Of a stretch of 64,000 bases of DNA, positions 27,707-37,450 are shown one piece after another. The first letter of the stretch is position 1. Each line of letters opens with the position of its first letter. The position numbers and the translations under genes are program-made. The DNA is from Planctomycetota bacterium (lineage in GTDB: Bacteria; Planctomycetota; Planctomycetia; Planctomycetales; Planctomycetaceae): positions 124,001 to 188,000 of the forward strand of contig JAURQH010000031.1 of NCBI GenBank assembly GCA_030836185.1. Direction: 5' to 3'. The notes below the pieces were generated by a model, which saw nothing but the letters and a program-made list of their open reading frames with translations, did not search any database and had not been told where the DNA came from.

Positions 27707-29410
27707 ATGGCCCAGCGTAAATTGGGACAAATTCTGGTCGATCTGGGATACCTCTCTGAGGATCAGCTTTGGGATGTGCTTGAAGAACAAAAGCAAAGCC
27801 CAGGCGAAGTCATCGGGCAGGTTGCGATCCGCATGGGGCTCGTCACTGATGATCAAGTGGCTGAGGCATTAGCCGAGCAATGGGGCATGCCGGTCATCAG
27901 TTTGTTGGAAACAACCATTCCGCCGAAGGTTCTGGAACTTGTTCCGCAGACGATGTCCGAAATCTATAAGATCATGCCGATTTCGTTGAAGGACTCTGTT
28001 CTGACGGTCGCCATGTCAGAGCCGCAGAATCTGGAAGCTCTGGACGATCTGAGGAACTTTCTTGGTTATGAAGTCCGCGGTGCGGTTTCGAATGCCAAAG
28101 ATGTCGAAACAGCGATCAGTCGATACTACGCCGACCGTCAAGACAGTATTGAGGATGTGATTGGTCAGTTAGAGGATGACGATCTCGATAATGCAGAGCA
28201 CGGCTACGATTTGTCCTCTGATGAAGAAATGGCCGACGCCGCGCCGATTCGCAAGTTGCTCAATATGGTTTTGCTGCTGGCGATTCGCGATCAGGCGAGC
28301 GACATTCATTTCGAGCCGTTTGAAGACGAGTTCAAAATTCGAGTTCGTGCAGACGGCGTCTTGTACGAAATGGTTCCCCCGCCACGCCACTTGGCAAATG
28401 CGTTGGTTTCCCGTGTTAAGATTATGGCCGATCTCGATATTGCCGAACGTCGTCTGCCGCAAGATGGTCGTATCGAACTCAATGTGGGGGGGAATCCGGT
28501 CGACTTGCGTGTCAGCATCTTGCCGACACTTAATGGTGAAGCGGTCGTCATGCGTGTTCTCGACCGCACCGTGGTGCAGCTCGATCTCAGTAAGATCGGG
28601 ATGGACCCGAATACGCTGACTCGATTTCGAACAGCCATCAAGCGACCGAACGGGATTGTTCTGGTGACGGGGCCAACCGGTTCCGGGAAAACCACGACGC
28701 TCTATTCTGCGTTGCAGGAACTCAACGATATTGAGTCGAAGTTGATTACCACAGAAGACCCGATTGAATACGACATTGACGGTATTATCCAGGTGCCGGT
28801 GAACCCTGATATTCAGGTCACTTTCGCGAATGTGCTGCGAGCGATTTTGCGTCATGACCCTGACCGAATTCTGGTCGGAGAAATTCGAGACTACGAGACG
28901 GGTGAGATTGCTGTGCAAAGTGCTCTCACCGGGCATCTGGTGTTTAGCACATTGCACACGAACGATGCTCCGACGGCCATTACACGTCTGCGCGACATGG
29001 GCGTTCCTCCGTTTCTGATCACGGCGACCGTGGAAGCGATTCTTGCTCAGCGACTGTTGAGGAAAATTTGCACGGAATGTCGGACGGAGTTCGACCCCAG
29101 TGACGAGTTGTTGATGGAATTACAATTACCGATCGAACAGGCACGTAAGTACAAGTTCTATTATGGCAAAGGCTGCAGTCGCTGTAATAACTCGGGCTAC
29201 AAAGGTCGTACAGGAATTTATGAGTTCATGGAAGTGACGGATGAAATTCGCGACATGATTGTTGCGGATGCGTCGGTGGACGACATTCGAAGCTTTGCCA
29301 GAACTCAAGGGATGACAACATTGCGTGAAGCAGGACTCAAATTGATCTTTGACGGCATTACCACAATCGACGAATTGGTTCGTGAGACCGTCGTCGAAGA
29401 AATCGGATAA
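27707..29410 (+). CDS. GspE/PilB-type assembly ATPase (second copy)
   Basis: A 567-residue paralogue of the gene at 24187. N-terminal MshEN-like region (LGQILVDLGYLSEDQLWDVL), then Walker A GPTGSGKTTT at 322-331, the same residue number as the first copy, Walker B VGEIRDYETGEIA, GHLVFSTLHTNDAP and a zinc tetracysteine motif (CTEC...CSRC). It lies just before the platform gene gspF/pilC, so it is the better candidate motor for the pseudopilins encoded downstream. Confidence 0.9.
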   Translation: MAQRKLGQILVDLGYLSEDQLWDVLEEQKQSPGEVIGQVAIRMGLVTDDQVAEALAEQWGMPVISLLETTIPPKVLELVPQTMSEIYKIMPISLKDSVLTVAMSEPQNLEALDDLRNFLGYEVRGAVSNAKDVETAISRYYADRQDSIEDVIGQLEDDDLDNAEHGYDLSSDEEMADAAPIRKLLNMVLLLAIRDQASDIHFEPFEDEFKIRVRADGVLYEMVPPPRHLANALVSRVKIMADLDIAERRLPQDGRIELNVGGNPVDLRVSILPTLNGEAVVMRVLDRTVVQLDLSKIGMDPNTLTRFRTAIKRPNGIVLVTGPTGSGKTTTLYSALQELNDIESKLITTEDPIEYDIDGIIQVPVNPDIQVTFANVLRAILRHDPDRILVGEIRDYETGEIAVQSALTGHLVFSTLHTNDAPTAITRLRDMGVPPFLITATVEAILAQRLLRKICTECRTEFDPSDELLMELQLPIEQARKYKFYYGKGCSRCNNSGYKGRTGIYEFMEVTDEIRDMIVADASVDDIRSFARTQGMTTLREAGLKLIFDGITTIDELVRETVVEEIG

Positions 29411-29488
29411 CAGGCTTCACTCGTGTGGTGAAGTGACATTTATAACAGAAACAATTGGGCCTTAGTTTAGACCAACAGGAGATGATCC

Positions 29489-30733
29489 ATGCCAGTATTT
29501 CAGTATGAGGCGATGGACAATAACGGGATGGAAGTCAAAGACTCCATCGAAGCACCGACAGAGGCCGATGCCCAGTCGATGATTCGAGAGCAGGGGTACT
29601 TTGTAACTCGAATCGCCGAAAAGCGTGCCAAGAAAAAGAAGACCGTCGAGAAGAAAGGGAAAGCGGCCGCGAAAAAGAAACGCGGCTTTTCCATGGGGAA
29701 GGTCAAAGGGAAGCACCTTTGTACTTTCACTCGTCAGCTCTCGACGCTCCAGGATGCCGGTTTGCCGATTCTGCGTTCATTGAGAATTCTGGAAGGTCAG
29801 GCGAAACCGGGGCCGTTAAAGAACTCTTTGATGGGGGTGATCGAAGACATTGAGTCAGGAAGTACTCTTTCTGAAGCCATGTCGAAGCAGCCTAAAGCGT
29901 TCGATAACCTCTACTGTAATATGGTGAAAGCCGGTGAAGCCGGTGGTGCGTTGGAAATTATCCTTCAGCGCTTGGCCGAGTTCAAAGAACGGGCTCAATC
30001 GCTCAAACGAAAAGTCCAGGGAGCCATGATTTATCCGGCGGCTGTGATCTCGGTCGCCACCTTGATTGTGTTCGGGATTATGAAATGGATCATTCCGAAG
30101 TTCAAAGAGATTTTCCTGGGCTTCGATACCGAGTTGCCCGAAATGACCGTCATGCTGATAACGATGTCTGACTACATCAGTAAGTATTGGTACTTGCTCC
30201 CGGCGGGGCCCATCGTGTTCTTTCTGCTGATCAAAATTATCAAGAAGAACAAGACGGGAGAGTTTGCCGTCGACTGGCTATCGCTGAGGATACCGCTGCT
30301 CGGGAATATTCTTGAGAAGACCTGCGTAGCGAGGACGGCGAGAACCTTGGGGACGCTCATTGCGTCCGGGGTGCCGATTCTGGAGGCCATTGTGATTGCC
30401 CGCGATACGGCGGGCAACGCGGTATTTCGGCGTGCGTTCGATAAAATTTACGCCGCGATTCGCGAAGGGGAACCAATTGCGGTTCCTCTAAAAGAAGCCC
30501 GTATTGTCGACGATATGGTCGTCAATATGGTGGACGTGGGAGAAGAAACCGGTGCTCTCGATACGATGTTGTACAAAGTCGCCGATGTGTACGACGAAGA
30601 AGTGTCGGTGCTGGTGGAAGCGCTCGTGAACCTGCTCGAACCGATCATGGTTGTCGTGCTCGGTGTGATCGTCGGTTTCATCGTGATCGCACTCTTCCTG
30701 CCGTTGATCAAACTGCTCAACGACCTGTCCTGA
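29489..30733 (+). CDS. GspF/PilC inner-membrane platform protein
   Basis: A 414-residue membrane protein with the two-repeat T2SSF architecture: TRQLSTLQDAGLPILRSL opens the first repeat and ARTARTLGTLIASGVPILEAI the second, each followed by a long hydrophobic helix; the last membrane helix lies near the C-terminus. The N-terminal strand region (MPVFQYEAMDNNG) is joined by an unusually lysine-rich linker (about residues 45-75, KKKKTVEKK and AAAKKKRG). It transmits motor movement to the growing pseudopilus. Confidence 0.92.
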   Translation: MPVFQYEAMDNNGMEVKDSIEAPTEADAQSMIREQGYFVTRIAEKRAKKKKTVEKKGKAAAKKKRGFSMGKVKGKHLCTFTRQLSTLQDAGLPILRSLRILEGQAKPGPLKNSLMGVIEDIESGSTLSEAMSKQPKAFDNLYCNMVKAGEAGGALEIILQRLAEFKERAQSLKRKVQGAMIYPAAVISVATLIVFGIMKWIIPKFKEIFLGFDTELPEMTVMLITMSDYISKYWYLLPAGPIVFFLLIKIIKKNKTGEFAVDWLSLRIPLLGNILEKTCVARTARTLGTLIASGVPILEAIVIARDTAGNAVFRRAFDKIYAAIREGEPIAVPLKEARIVDDMVVNMVDVGEETGALDTMLYKVADVYDEEVSVLVEALVNLLEPIMVVVLGVIVGFIVIALFLPLIKLLNDLS

Positions 30734-30805
30734 CCTCGAATCGACTTGAAGACTTCACAATTTGAAAACCTCACAACATAAACGCGTTCCACAGGAGTTG
30801 GAATC

Positions 30806-31738
30806 ATGAAACACTATCAAAACTCACCGACCCGCCACCGCCCTCGCGGCGGCTTTACCCTGATCGAATTGATCATGGTCATCGCCATCATCGCGACACT
30901 GGCTGCCTTGATCTTTCCCGCGATCAACAGTGTGAGAAGCGGAGTGAAGGTGACCGAAGTTCGGCAGGAGATAAGCGGATTGGAATCGGCGATCGCCGAC
31001 TTCAAATTGAAATTTGGTCAAGCCCCGCCGAGTCGGATTACGCTTCACGAGCAATGGACGAATGGTTGGGCGACAGATCGGCAATCACGTGCAATCATTC
31101 GCGGTTTGTGGCCTAAGTTTAATTTTGGGGATGGTACGGGGTCCCCCGCCGATTTGAATACACGTATAGATTTTAACAACAATTCGTATACAACAGATTC
31201 CTTTACGCTCAAAGGCGACCAGTGTCTGGTCTTCTTCTTGGGGGGTTTCTGGAACCCCAATGATGGCTTTCGTGGATTCTCTCCGATACCGACAAAACCC
31301 TTTGCTGCGGCATTAGGAACCACGGGCCCATCATCGGCCGTGGGGCCATTTTTCGATTTTGATCTCTCGCGGGTGAAGGATGAAGATGGCGATGTGCCGG
31401 GGGCCGATTACGCAGCCACCAATGCGTCGCTGGCATATTTTCCGGTCTATTTCGATCCGATTCCCGATCAACAACGTCCCTATATTTACTCCAGTTCCTA
31501 TGAGGGGACCGGGTATGATGTTGCAGATGTCCAGACACCTGCCGCTCCTGCATTCAATGGATACACCGTCAACGCCAACGGGTTGGGGTGGAAATCCAAA
31601 ACCTTTCAGATTATCTCGGCTGGATTCGATGGTGATTACGGAACGGGTGGCCTCTACGATCCTGATGCCAACCCGGCGATTGATGCTGCCGGGAAAGACA
31701 ACATCACCAATTTCACCACCGGCATGTTGGATCAATAA
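30806..31738 (+). CDS. Type II secretion-like major pseudopilin candidate (GspG-like)
   Basis: A 310-residue prepilin-like protein. The cleavage motif is RGG^FTLIELIMV with Gly16 and Glu at position +5 of the mature chain, followed by one hydrophobic helix (IAIIATLAALIFPAI). It is about twice the size of GspG; the globular domain ends in FQIISAGFDGDYGTGG, a segment typical of planctomycete pseudopilins. First of six pilin-like genes in a row, with a strong ribosome site (CAGGAG) upstream. Confidence 0.82.
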   Translation: MKHYQNSPTRHRPRGGFTLIELIMVIAIIATLAALIFPAINSVRSGVKVTEVRQEISGLESAIADFKLKFGQAPPSRITLHEQWTNGWATDRQSRAIIRGLWPKFNFGDGTGSPADLNTRIDFNNNSYTTDSFTLKGDQCLVFFLGGFWNPNDGFRGFSPIPTKPFAAALGTTGPSSAVGPFFDFDLSRVKDEDGDVPGADYAATNASLAYFPVYFDPIPDQQRPYIYSSSYEGTGYDVADVQTPAAPAFNGYTVNANGLGWKSKTFQIISAGFDGDYGTGGLYDPDANPAIDAAGKDNITNFTTGMLDQ

Positions 31739-31781
31739 GCGAGAGTCTTAGCGTGTTATCACTTTTTGAAAGAAGCGTCGC

Positions 31782-32897
31782 ATGAAGAATTCCACACAGC
31801 GACAATTAGAAATGCAGCTTCGCAGCGGCTTCACGCTGATCGAATTGATGGTGGTTACGGGGATCATTGCCGTCCTCGTCGGTTTGGTGATCGTGGCATT
31901 GCCGGCTTTTATCACGAACTCGCGTCAAGCCGCCACAGAAACGGTCATCAAAAAAGTCGATGCCATGCTGCAGGATCGCATGTCGGCGATGGAGTTGTAT
32001 TTCGAGGAATCGAATCGTCGGGCGACAGCCAAAGATGGTACGACTCGTATCAAGCCTCCTTCTTACGTGGATCGAACATCGAATCCCAATATTCGGGCAA
32101 AGTACCGAGCACTGATTGGGGATACAGCCAACGCTAATATTCTCGATGATTGGGAAATTGTGTCGAAGAAGTTCTTGAAGCAGAAGCATTTTCCGATGAC
32201 GTTTCTGGAAGCGGATGGCGACTACGACGAATCCGATGATTCGTCCTTGGTGACGTTCGATGATGGTTCTCGCGTCGTTCCGTCCAATCTTTCATCATTA
32301 GGCCACACCGCCGAGACCGAGTCTGCGGAAGTGCTCTATTGGTTTTTGACCAATGGGACTCAGTTCGGTGCCGAGCCGGTGGGGACGGGGGATTTTGCTC
32401 CCAACGAAATCGCCGACACCGACGGCGATGGACTGTTAGAAATTGTCGATGCCTGGGGAGAGCCGCTTCGTTTCTATCGTTGGCCAACACGGATGGTCAG
32501 GCCGCAACTCTCCGGGGATGAGACAGACCCCATCAATCCGAATACCATTCCCATTAACACATCGATTGCTGCCGAGTTTCTGGTTGGTAATCTGCCGCCC
32601 ATCGAGATTCTTCGTCACGATCCGGAAGACCCGCTCGATGACTTACGGCGTAACCAATTGGGAGGGACTGCAGCGGCTCCGACTCAGTTAACAGAACAGC
32701 AACTCGAACCTCTTTTCCACACCATGCGAACCTGGCATGCTCCGCTGATTCTTTCTGCCGGTGAAGATCGTTCCCTTGGCTTGCTCGAACCTAATGATTC
32801 ATCGAACTATGGGCATCTTGGGCAACCCGATTACAGCAATCTCGAAGGCTTATATGACAATGTTTCCAATCTGCTCCTGAGAACAGGAGGCAAATAA
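31782..32897 (+). CDS. Pseudopilin with GspG-type DAWG motif
   Basis: A 371-residue prepilin-like protein with cleavage motif RSG^FTLIELMVV (Gly16, Glu+5). The globular part includes DTDGDGLLEIVDAWGEPLRF: a calcium-type loop next to a DxWG-x-P-x-x-Y/F segment, which is the hallmark of GspG folds. It ends SNLLLRTGGK. Its TAA overlaps the ATG of the following gene (TAATG), so the genes are translationally coupled. Confidence 0.8.
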   Translation: MKNSTQRQLEMQLRSGFTLIELMVVTGIIAVLVGLVIVALPAFITNSRQAATETVIKKVDAMLQDRMSAMELYFEESNRRATAKDGTTRIKPPSYVDRTSNPNIRAKYRALIGDTANANILDDWEIVSKKFLKQKHFPMTFLEADGDYDESDDSSLVTFDDGSRVVPSNLSSLGHTAETESAEVLYWFLTNGTQFGAEPVGTGDFAPNEIADTDGDGLLEIVDAWGEPLRFYRWPTRMVRPQLSGDETDPINPNTIPINTSIAAEFLVGNLPPIEILRHDPEDPLDDLRRNQLGGTAAAPTQLTEQQLEPLFHTMRTWHAPLILSAGEDRSLGLLEPNDSSNYGHLGQPDYSNLEGLYDNVSNLLLRTGGK

Positions 32898-34033
32898 TGA
32901 ACAAGACTCAAAAAACAGAACGACATTCAGGTTCAGTGCTTGCCAGCAATCGTTCCGGTTTCACACTGGTGGAACTGCTGATCACCGTCAGTATCTTGCT
33001 TGTGTTGGCAGGCATTACCGTGACGACGCTCAATTATTCTGCCGAGAAAGAGAAGATCTCCAATGGTGCCCGCGACATTCAAACATATCTGAAAGGAGCC
33101 CGTGACCGCGCCATCTTTCGTCGTGCCGAGACTGGCGTTCGAATACTTCTCGATCAAAACGGTCCGGTAAATGGAGCGGGTAATCCGCGATGTGCTGCCA
33201 GCATGGTTTACATCGGTGTTCCTGAACCGAGAACTGGAACGATTTCCATTGAGTTTGATACCAACAATCCGGCCAATCATCTGAGGCGATTGAGATTCTG
33301 GTCACCAGGACCAGATATGCTGCCAGGTACGGCTATGGCAGATGACAATACTGATACATTAGTTGATAATACAAGTGAATTCAGTCCTGATACCGCAACT
33401 GACGATATAGAAAATACGGCTTTACGCGACGAATTCACACGTCTCAACAATCTAGGCCTACTAGGGCCAGGCTCGGAAATTACCCTGTTGCCCGGTGGTA
33501 GTACGGAATTGACTTACACGCTTGCAGGTGGTCCTGGAGACTGGCGGCTTTCATCGAACTATGTAGCCGGAAACGTCTCTGGCTGTATGGATATCAATTT
33601 TAGAGTTAAATTGTTGCCGTCTGTTTTGCCGAATCAGCAAGCCCGTGAACTCCCGAAAGGGGTGGTTATCGATCTGGAAGCGTGCCGACGAGCGGGGACG
33701 ATCCCGTCCAACTGGTTCAACAGTACCAACAATCGATACAGCAATTACATGGACATACTCTTCTCGCCTCGTGGTGTCGGGGCAGGAACTTGGTCGGCTG
33801 AAGGTCAAATTCAACTACTGCTCGCGGATGTGGCAGATGTCGAAAAAGGAGCCTTCGACCCGACCAGTGACCCCTACACGAACCGCACAAATATTGGCCG
33901 GGAGCGTGTGATCTCGATCAATGCTCTCTCGGGCAATATCTCGCTCACTTCGCTGAATCCCGCTGACAGCGATGGAAACAACATTCTCGATGATCCATTT
34001 CTTTACGCTGAAACGGGGGTCCGCGCACCATGA
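32897..34033 (+). CDS. Minor pseudopilin (GspH/FimT-like)
   Basis: A 378-residue protein with cleavage motif RSG^FTLVELLITV (Gly21) and a hydrophobic helix followed by DIQTYLKGARDRAIFRRAETGVRI, as in GspH/FimT minor pilins. The rest is a large globular domain with Asn/Asp-rich loops and the ending NPADSDGNNILDDPFLY. Its stop overlaps the ATG of the next gene (ATGA). A role at the pseudopilus tip is inference from the family. Confidence 0.75.
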   Translation: MNKTQKTERHSGSVLASNRSGFTLVELLITVSILLVLAGITVTTLNYSAEKEKISNGARDIQTYLKGARDRAIFRRAETGVRILLDQNGPVNGAGNPRCAASMVYIGVPEPRTGTISIEFDTNNPANHLRRLRFWSPGPDMLPGTAMADDNTDTLVDNTSEFSPDTATDDIENTALRDEFTRLNNLGLLGPGSEITLLPGGSTELTYTLAGGPGDWRLSSNYVAGNVSGCMDINFRVKLLPSVLPNQQARELPKGVVIDLEACRRAGTIPSNWFNSTNNRYSNYMDILFSPRGVGAGTWSAEGQIQLLLADVADVEKGAFDPTSDPYTNRTNIGRERVISINALSGNISLTSLNPADSDGNNILDDPFLYAETGVRAP

Positions 34034-35487
34034 GAAAATCCACCCCCTTTCAAATTAATTCATATTCGGGCCACCGCAAAGGCTCGACACTCTCCGAAGT
34101 GTTGATCTCGGTTCTCGTGTTGGGGATCGGCGTGATCTCGGTCGCGACGCTGTTTCCGCTGTCGGTGTTGCGGGCGCTGCGTGCCAATCAATTCACACAA
34201 GCCACCGTGCTACGGCACAACGCAGAAGCTAGCATTGGGGCTCTCGATCTGGCTAATAAGTATCAATTCTTCGGCCCCGATAATCGCCCCGGTCAGTCTG
34301 ATGTCAACGACAATAGTGCCAATGGTACAGACGCGACAGGTTGGCATCCCGGTCCAGATGGTTTCCCCGGAGACTCAGGGGTCGATGATGATGGAATCAA
34401 TGGGGTGGATGATGCTGGAGAACTCGGTTTTGCGAATACCGACGACTATCGAATCTGGGATAATGACGAACTGTTTTCGCCTGGTTCGGATGACGTCAAT
34501 CGTGTGCTGATTGATCCCATCGGCTACCACCTGATGGGTGACTTGAGCGGAAACTGGAACCGATCCTTCGGCAACACCGCCGATCCGAGTTCTCCAGGTC
34601 AGCCGCTATTACGCCGTGTGAGTGGTGGTCATCCCGGCAACAACGGGAACAGTGGCTTAAGTTTCAATTTCACACGAGCAGAAGCCAACGCATTGGCCAC
34701 ATTGCAGGATCAATTTACCACGTTGTTTGATGCTGAAGTGGCATCCTCAAATACGATCGGTACTCCCGCCAGAATTAATAGGATTACATTGCCAACTCGC
34801 GTTGATGGCGGAACGGGGGATGAGTTGGCGGCTATCGTGCAAAGTGGTGGAGCAGTCAATGTGACAGTATTCGCCAACGGAGCCGGTTTCGTTCGGCAGT
34901 TACTCGCGGAAGACTCAAACGGTAATGATAAGCTCGATTCGGGCGAAGATGTCAACGGTAACGTTACGCTCGAAGAAACTCAGACTCGTACTCTCTTTTT
35001 TGATCCTCCATTACCGGCTTCCATCGGGACCACAGCAGTCGAACGTGTGGTTGTTCAATCACTCAGCGAAGACTTCACCTGGATGATTTCTGCTCGTCTT
35101 GAATCACGCGATTTGGAAGTGGATATGGATGTGGTGGTCTTTCATAAACGCCGTTTCGAGGATGATGACGAACGAGTTTTCAATTGCATCGTCAGAGATA
35201 CCGATCCGGGTGCTGATAGCATTTACGACGAAATCGTCGTCGATTACTCATCCGGTAATGGAAATCGCCCCTTTGCCAAAGCGGGGGACTGGATGCTCGA
35301 TGTCAGCAATAACTATTGGTATCGCGTGCAATCGATTCGCAGCGAAGGGCAGGATACGGATGGTGACGGCAACCTGGAGATGGTCTTGCGGATTGATCGC
35401 TCGCTGCTCGATTTGGACCGCAATCAGGAAATTCAGGCGGCGTTTATACGAGGTGTTGTTGAAGTCTATCCGATCGGGAGGCAATAA
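34030..35487 (+). CDS. Minor pseudopilin (GspI/PilV-like)
   Basis: A 485-residue protein with cleavage motif RKG^STLSEVLISVLVLGIG (Gly18, Glu+5). The hydrophobic helix is of PilV/GspI type. The globular part holds several Asp/Gly calcium-loop-like motifs (GVDDDGINGVDDAGELG, DSNGNDKLDSGEDVNG, DTDGDGNLE). GspI proteins are near 120 residues, so this is strongly enlarged. It is coupled at both ends: ATGA overlap upstream and no gap before the next ATG at 35488. Confidence 0.75.
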   Translation: MRKSTPFQINSYSGHRKGSTLSEVLISVLVLGIGVISVATLFPLSVLRALRANQFTQATVLRHNAEASIGALDLANKYQFFGPDNRPGQSDVNDNSANGTDATGWHPGPDGFPGDSGVDDDGINGVDDAGELGFANTDDYRIWDNDELFSPGSDDVNRVLIDPIGYHLMGDLSGNWNRSFGNTADPSSPGQPLLRRVSGGHPGNNGNSGLSFNFTRAEANALATLQDQFTTLFDAEVASSNTIGTPARINRITLPTRVDGGTGDELAAIVQSGGAVNVTVFANGAGFVRQLLAEDSNGNDKLDSGEDVNGNVTLEETQTRTLFFDPPLPASIGTTAVERVVVQSLSEDFTWMISARLESRDLEVDMDVVVFHKRRFEDDDERVFNCIVRDTDPGADSIYDEIVVDYSSGNGNRPFAKAGDWMLDVSNNYWYRVQSIRSEGQDTDGDGNLEMVLRIDRSLLDLDRNQEIQAAFIRGVVEVYPIGRQ

Positions 35488-37323
35488 ATGAAACAGTCAC
35501 ACAATCAAATTCAGTTCAGGCAAATTCGATTCAGAAAAACCCGATTCTGGAATGACACTCGCTACGGTTTTACCTTGGTCGAGATGCTGGTCTCCGTCTC
35601 GCTGGTCCTGATTATCATGTTGCTGCTGGCCAATGTATTTGGCTTGGCCGCCAATACGGTCGAAAAACAAAAAGGGACGGCAGAAAACGATCAGCAGGCA
35701 CGCACCTTCGTGACGATTGTCAAAGGAGATTTGTGCTCGCGGTCGTTTCGTTTCGTCTATCCGTTTAGCGAAAATGCACCCGCAGTTGATGCGGCTCTCG
35801 TTAGCGATGTCACTAAAATGCGCAAAGGATACTTTTCGATTTCCGAAAATAACCCCGATGATCATACCGACGACGTGCTGAGTCTGACGGTGGACTATTC
35901 TGCGGCGACCCCTCATTCTTGCGTCGACAATAATCAATCGCCTGTGTACGGGCAATCGACTGTGCTAACTGATGGCACGGCTGCAGCTAACGCTGCCCCG
36001 GGGGCCTATTTGCGAGCCAATCGCAATCAGCCAGAATTCGACGACGGTAATCCTGTGACCAACGATCAAGCTCGATCACGGTATGCCGAGGTCATCTATT
36101 TTCTGCGGAACGGTAACCTGTATCGTCGCGTACTCTTGATTCGTGAACCTGCAGTGGAGACATCTGATCCAGATTTTGGGAGCCCGAATTATCTGCTGAA
36201 TAATGAGATCAATGGCGATTATCCGGGAATGTCAGGCACTGAATATGCTCCATTGGGGGGCGATGGTACCGGCCCCGATCTTGGAACGGGTGAATTTAAT
36301 CGCGACCTGGATTTCTCTGCGATCTATAATTTTAATGCAACGACACCACAGCCAGTGATTTTGGCAGCAGAGCCAGGAGTTTCTGCAACTCCGGCTTATG
36401 CAGCATTTAATAATATCTATCGCGATCCCAATTCCGCATTTACAGGTACTGAAATAGAAATACCGATACAAAACTTAACACCCTCGGGGCAAGGGTTTGT
36501 GCATGCTTCACTCGGAATTCCCCATTTCCGGTTTGGTCATGACATGACCGACGGTCGGGGACGAGCCCGAGAGTATCTTCAGGCATATACCTACCCCGAT
36601 CCAGGCCCCAATAATGCAAACTCGGGAGAGTTCTTCGGACGTTTTCTACTGCAGGAAACCGCTGATAGCGGTTTCAATTATCCCGGAGCTCCCGATGTGA
36701 ACAGTCGGAATCCCTACAGTTTGGTCGATTATCCCAATCACTCGGTCGATGCGAATACGCAATTGATTACGCCCTACCATAATGAAACTTTTCGCCGGGG
36801 AGACGATATTCTGCTCTCCGGGGTCCTCGAATTCGATGTCAAAGTCTGGGATGAAGTCAGACGCGAGTTTGTCGATCTGGGAAACAACGATGGAGGCCAG
36901 TACGACATTTCCAACAACAACAACACCAATTATGGCAATTGTTACGACACTTGGCATCCAAGTTTGGCGACACCCCCTCCCTATCGACCGACCTCCGTCG
37001 GTGCCGATGGTGAGCCGGGAGACGCGGGAGTCGACGGCGACGACGGCGGCGATGACGACGACGACGGCAAGAAGGGCAAGAATAAGGTCAAGATCTGCCA
37101 CAATGGCAAGACCCTGGAAGTGAATGAGTCGGCCGTGAAGGCCCACCTGGCTCATGGGGACACGCTCGGAGAGTGCGACGACGACGACACGGGAATTGGT
37201 TGGCCGGGAACTGATGATGAAGAAGCCTCCCGGCTGAAAGCCATACAAATTATTGTCCGTTTTGTTGACCCGCAAAGCTCGCTGGTGCGACAAGTGACCT
37301 TTATCGAATCGCTGGTAGACTAG
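35488..37323 (+). CDS. Minor pseudopilin (GspJ/PilW-like) with inserted Cys/His module
   Basis: A 611-residue protein with cleavage motif RYG^FTLVEMLVSVSLVLIIM (Gly27) and a following EKQKGTAENDQQARTF helix typical of GspJ/PilW. Near the C-terminus (about residues 505-570) a GC-rich, Asp/Gly/Lys-rich stretch carries the segment VKICHNGKTLEV...AHLAHGDTLGEC with Cys537 and Cys563; outside it the chain continues RLKAIQIIVRFVDPQSSLVRQVTFI, the expected final GspJ strand. So the module is inserted just before the conserved end of the domain. Confidence 0.75.
   Translation: MKQSHNQIQFRQIRFRKTRFWNDTRYGFTLVEMLVSVSLVLIIMLLLANVFGLAANTVEKQKGTAENDQQARTFVTIVKGDLCSRSFRFVYPFSENAPAVDAALVSDVTKMRKGYFSISENNPDDHTDDVLSLTVDYSAATPHSCVDNNQSPVYGQSTVLTDGTAAANAAPGAYLRANRNQPEFDDGNPVTNDQARSRYAEVIYFLRNGNLYRRVLLIREPAVETSDPDFGSPNYLLNNEINGDYPGMSGTEYAPLGGDGTGPDLGTGEFNRDLDFSAIYNFNATTPQPVILAAEPGVSATPAYAAFNNIYRDPNSAFTGTEIEIPIQNLTPSGQGFVHASLGIPHFRFGHDMTDGRGRAREYLQAYTYPDPGPNNANSGEFFGRFLLQETADSGFNYPGAPDVNSRNPYSLVDYPNHSVDANTQLITPYHNETFRRGDDILLSGVLEFDVKVWDEVRREFVDLGNNDGGQYDISNNNNTNYGNCYDTWHPSLATPPPYRPTSVGADGEPGDAGVDGDDGGDDDDDGKKGKNKVKICHNGKTLEVNESAVKAHLAHGDTLGECDDDDTGIGWPGTDDEEASRLKAIQIIVRFVDPQSSLVRQVTFIESLVD
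36999..37200 (+). other. GC-rich inserted cassette inside a pseudopilin gene
   Basis: Bases 37021-37200 have 111 G/C out of 180 by my count, and all seven lysine codons of the Cys/His module are AAG, unlike the AAA-rich codon use of most neighbouring genes. The encoded order is a collagen-like Gly/Asp run (GDAGVDGDDGGDDDDDG), a Lys-rich linker, the CHNGKT...HLAHGD...C module, and a DDDD end. It looks like a module acquired by the gene, in frame. Confidence 0.6.
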
Positions 37324-37450
37324 AAATTTTAGATTTTAGATTTGGGATTTTCAATTTTGGAAACGACTGAAAACTGAACACTTCAAACTAAAAACTTTTT
37401 TTTGTTCCTGAGTCGTTCGGGCCACGACCGACATTTCAGGAGGACAAGTT
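37324..37450. other. AT-rich spacer with short direct repeats
   Basis: The spacer has tandem AT-rich words (TTTTAGATTTTAGATTT at 37328-37344) and an A-rich ACTGAAAACTGAA stretch, then an AGGAGGA ribosome site just before the next start. This is the only sizeable gap among the pseudopilin genes; it may be a site of past insertion or deletion. Confidence 0.4.

Noticed and set aside
28169-28957. 262-codon minus-strand frame inside the second GspE/PilB gene
   Set aside because: Rich in His, Arg and Asn with no motif; opposite a conserved ATPase core.
36646-37293. 215-codon minus-strand frame over the GC-rich cassette
   Set aside because: The Val/Ala run arises from the complementary strand of the Asp/Gly codons; the plus-strand frame has the conserved pseudopilin end.
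37328-37344. AT-rich tandem words as a CRISPR or insertion-sequence edge
   Set aside because: The units are short, only two or three in number, and no spacers, terminal repeats or transposase accompany them.
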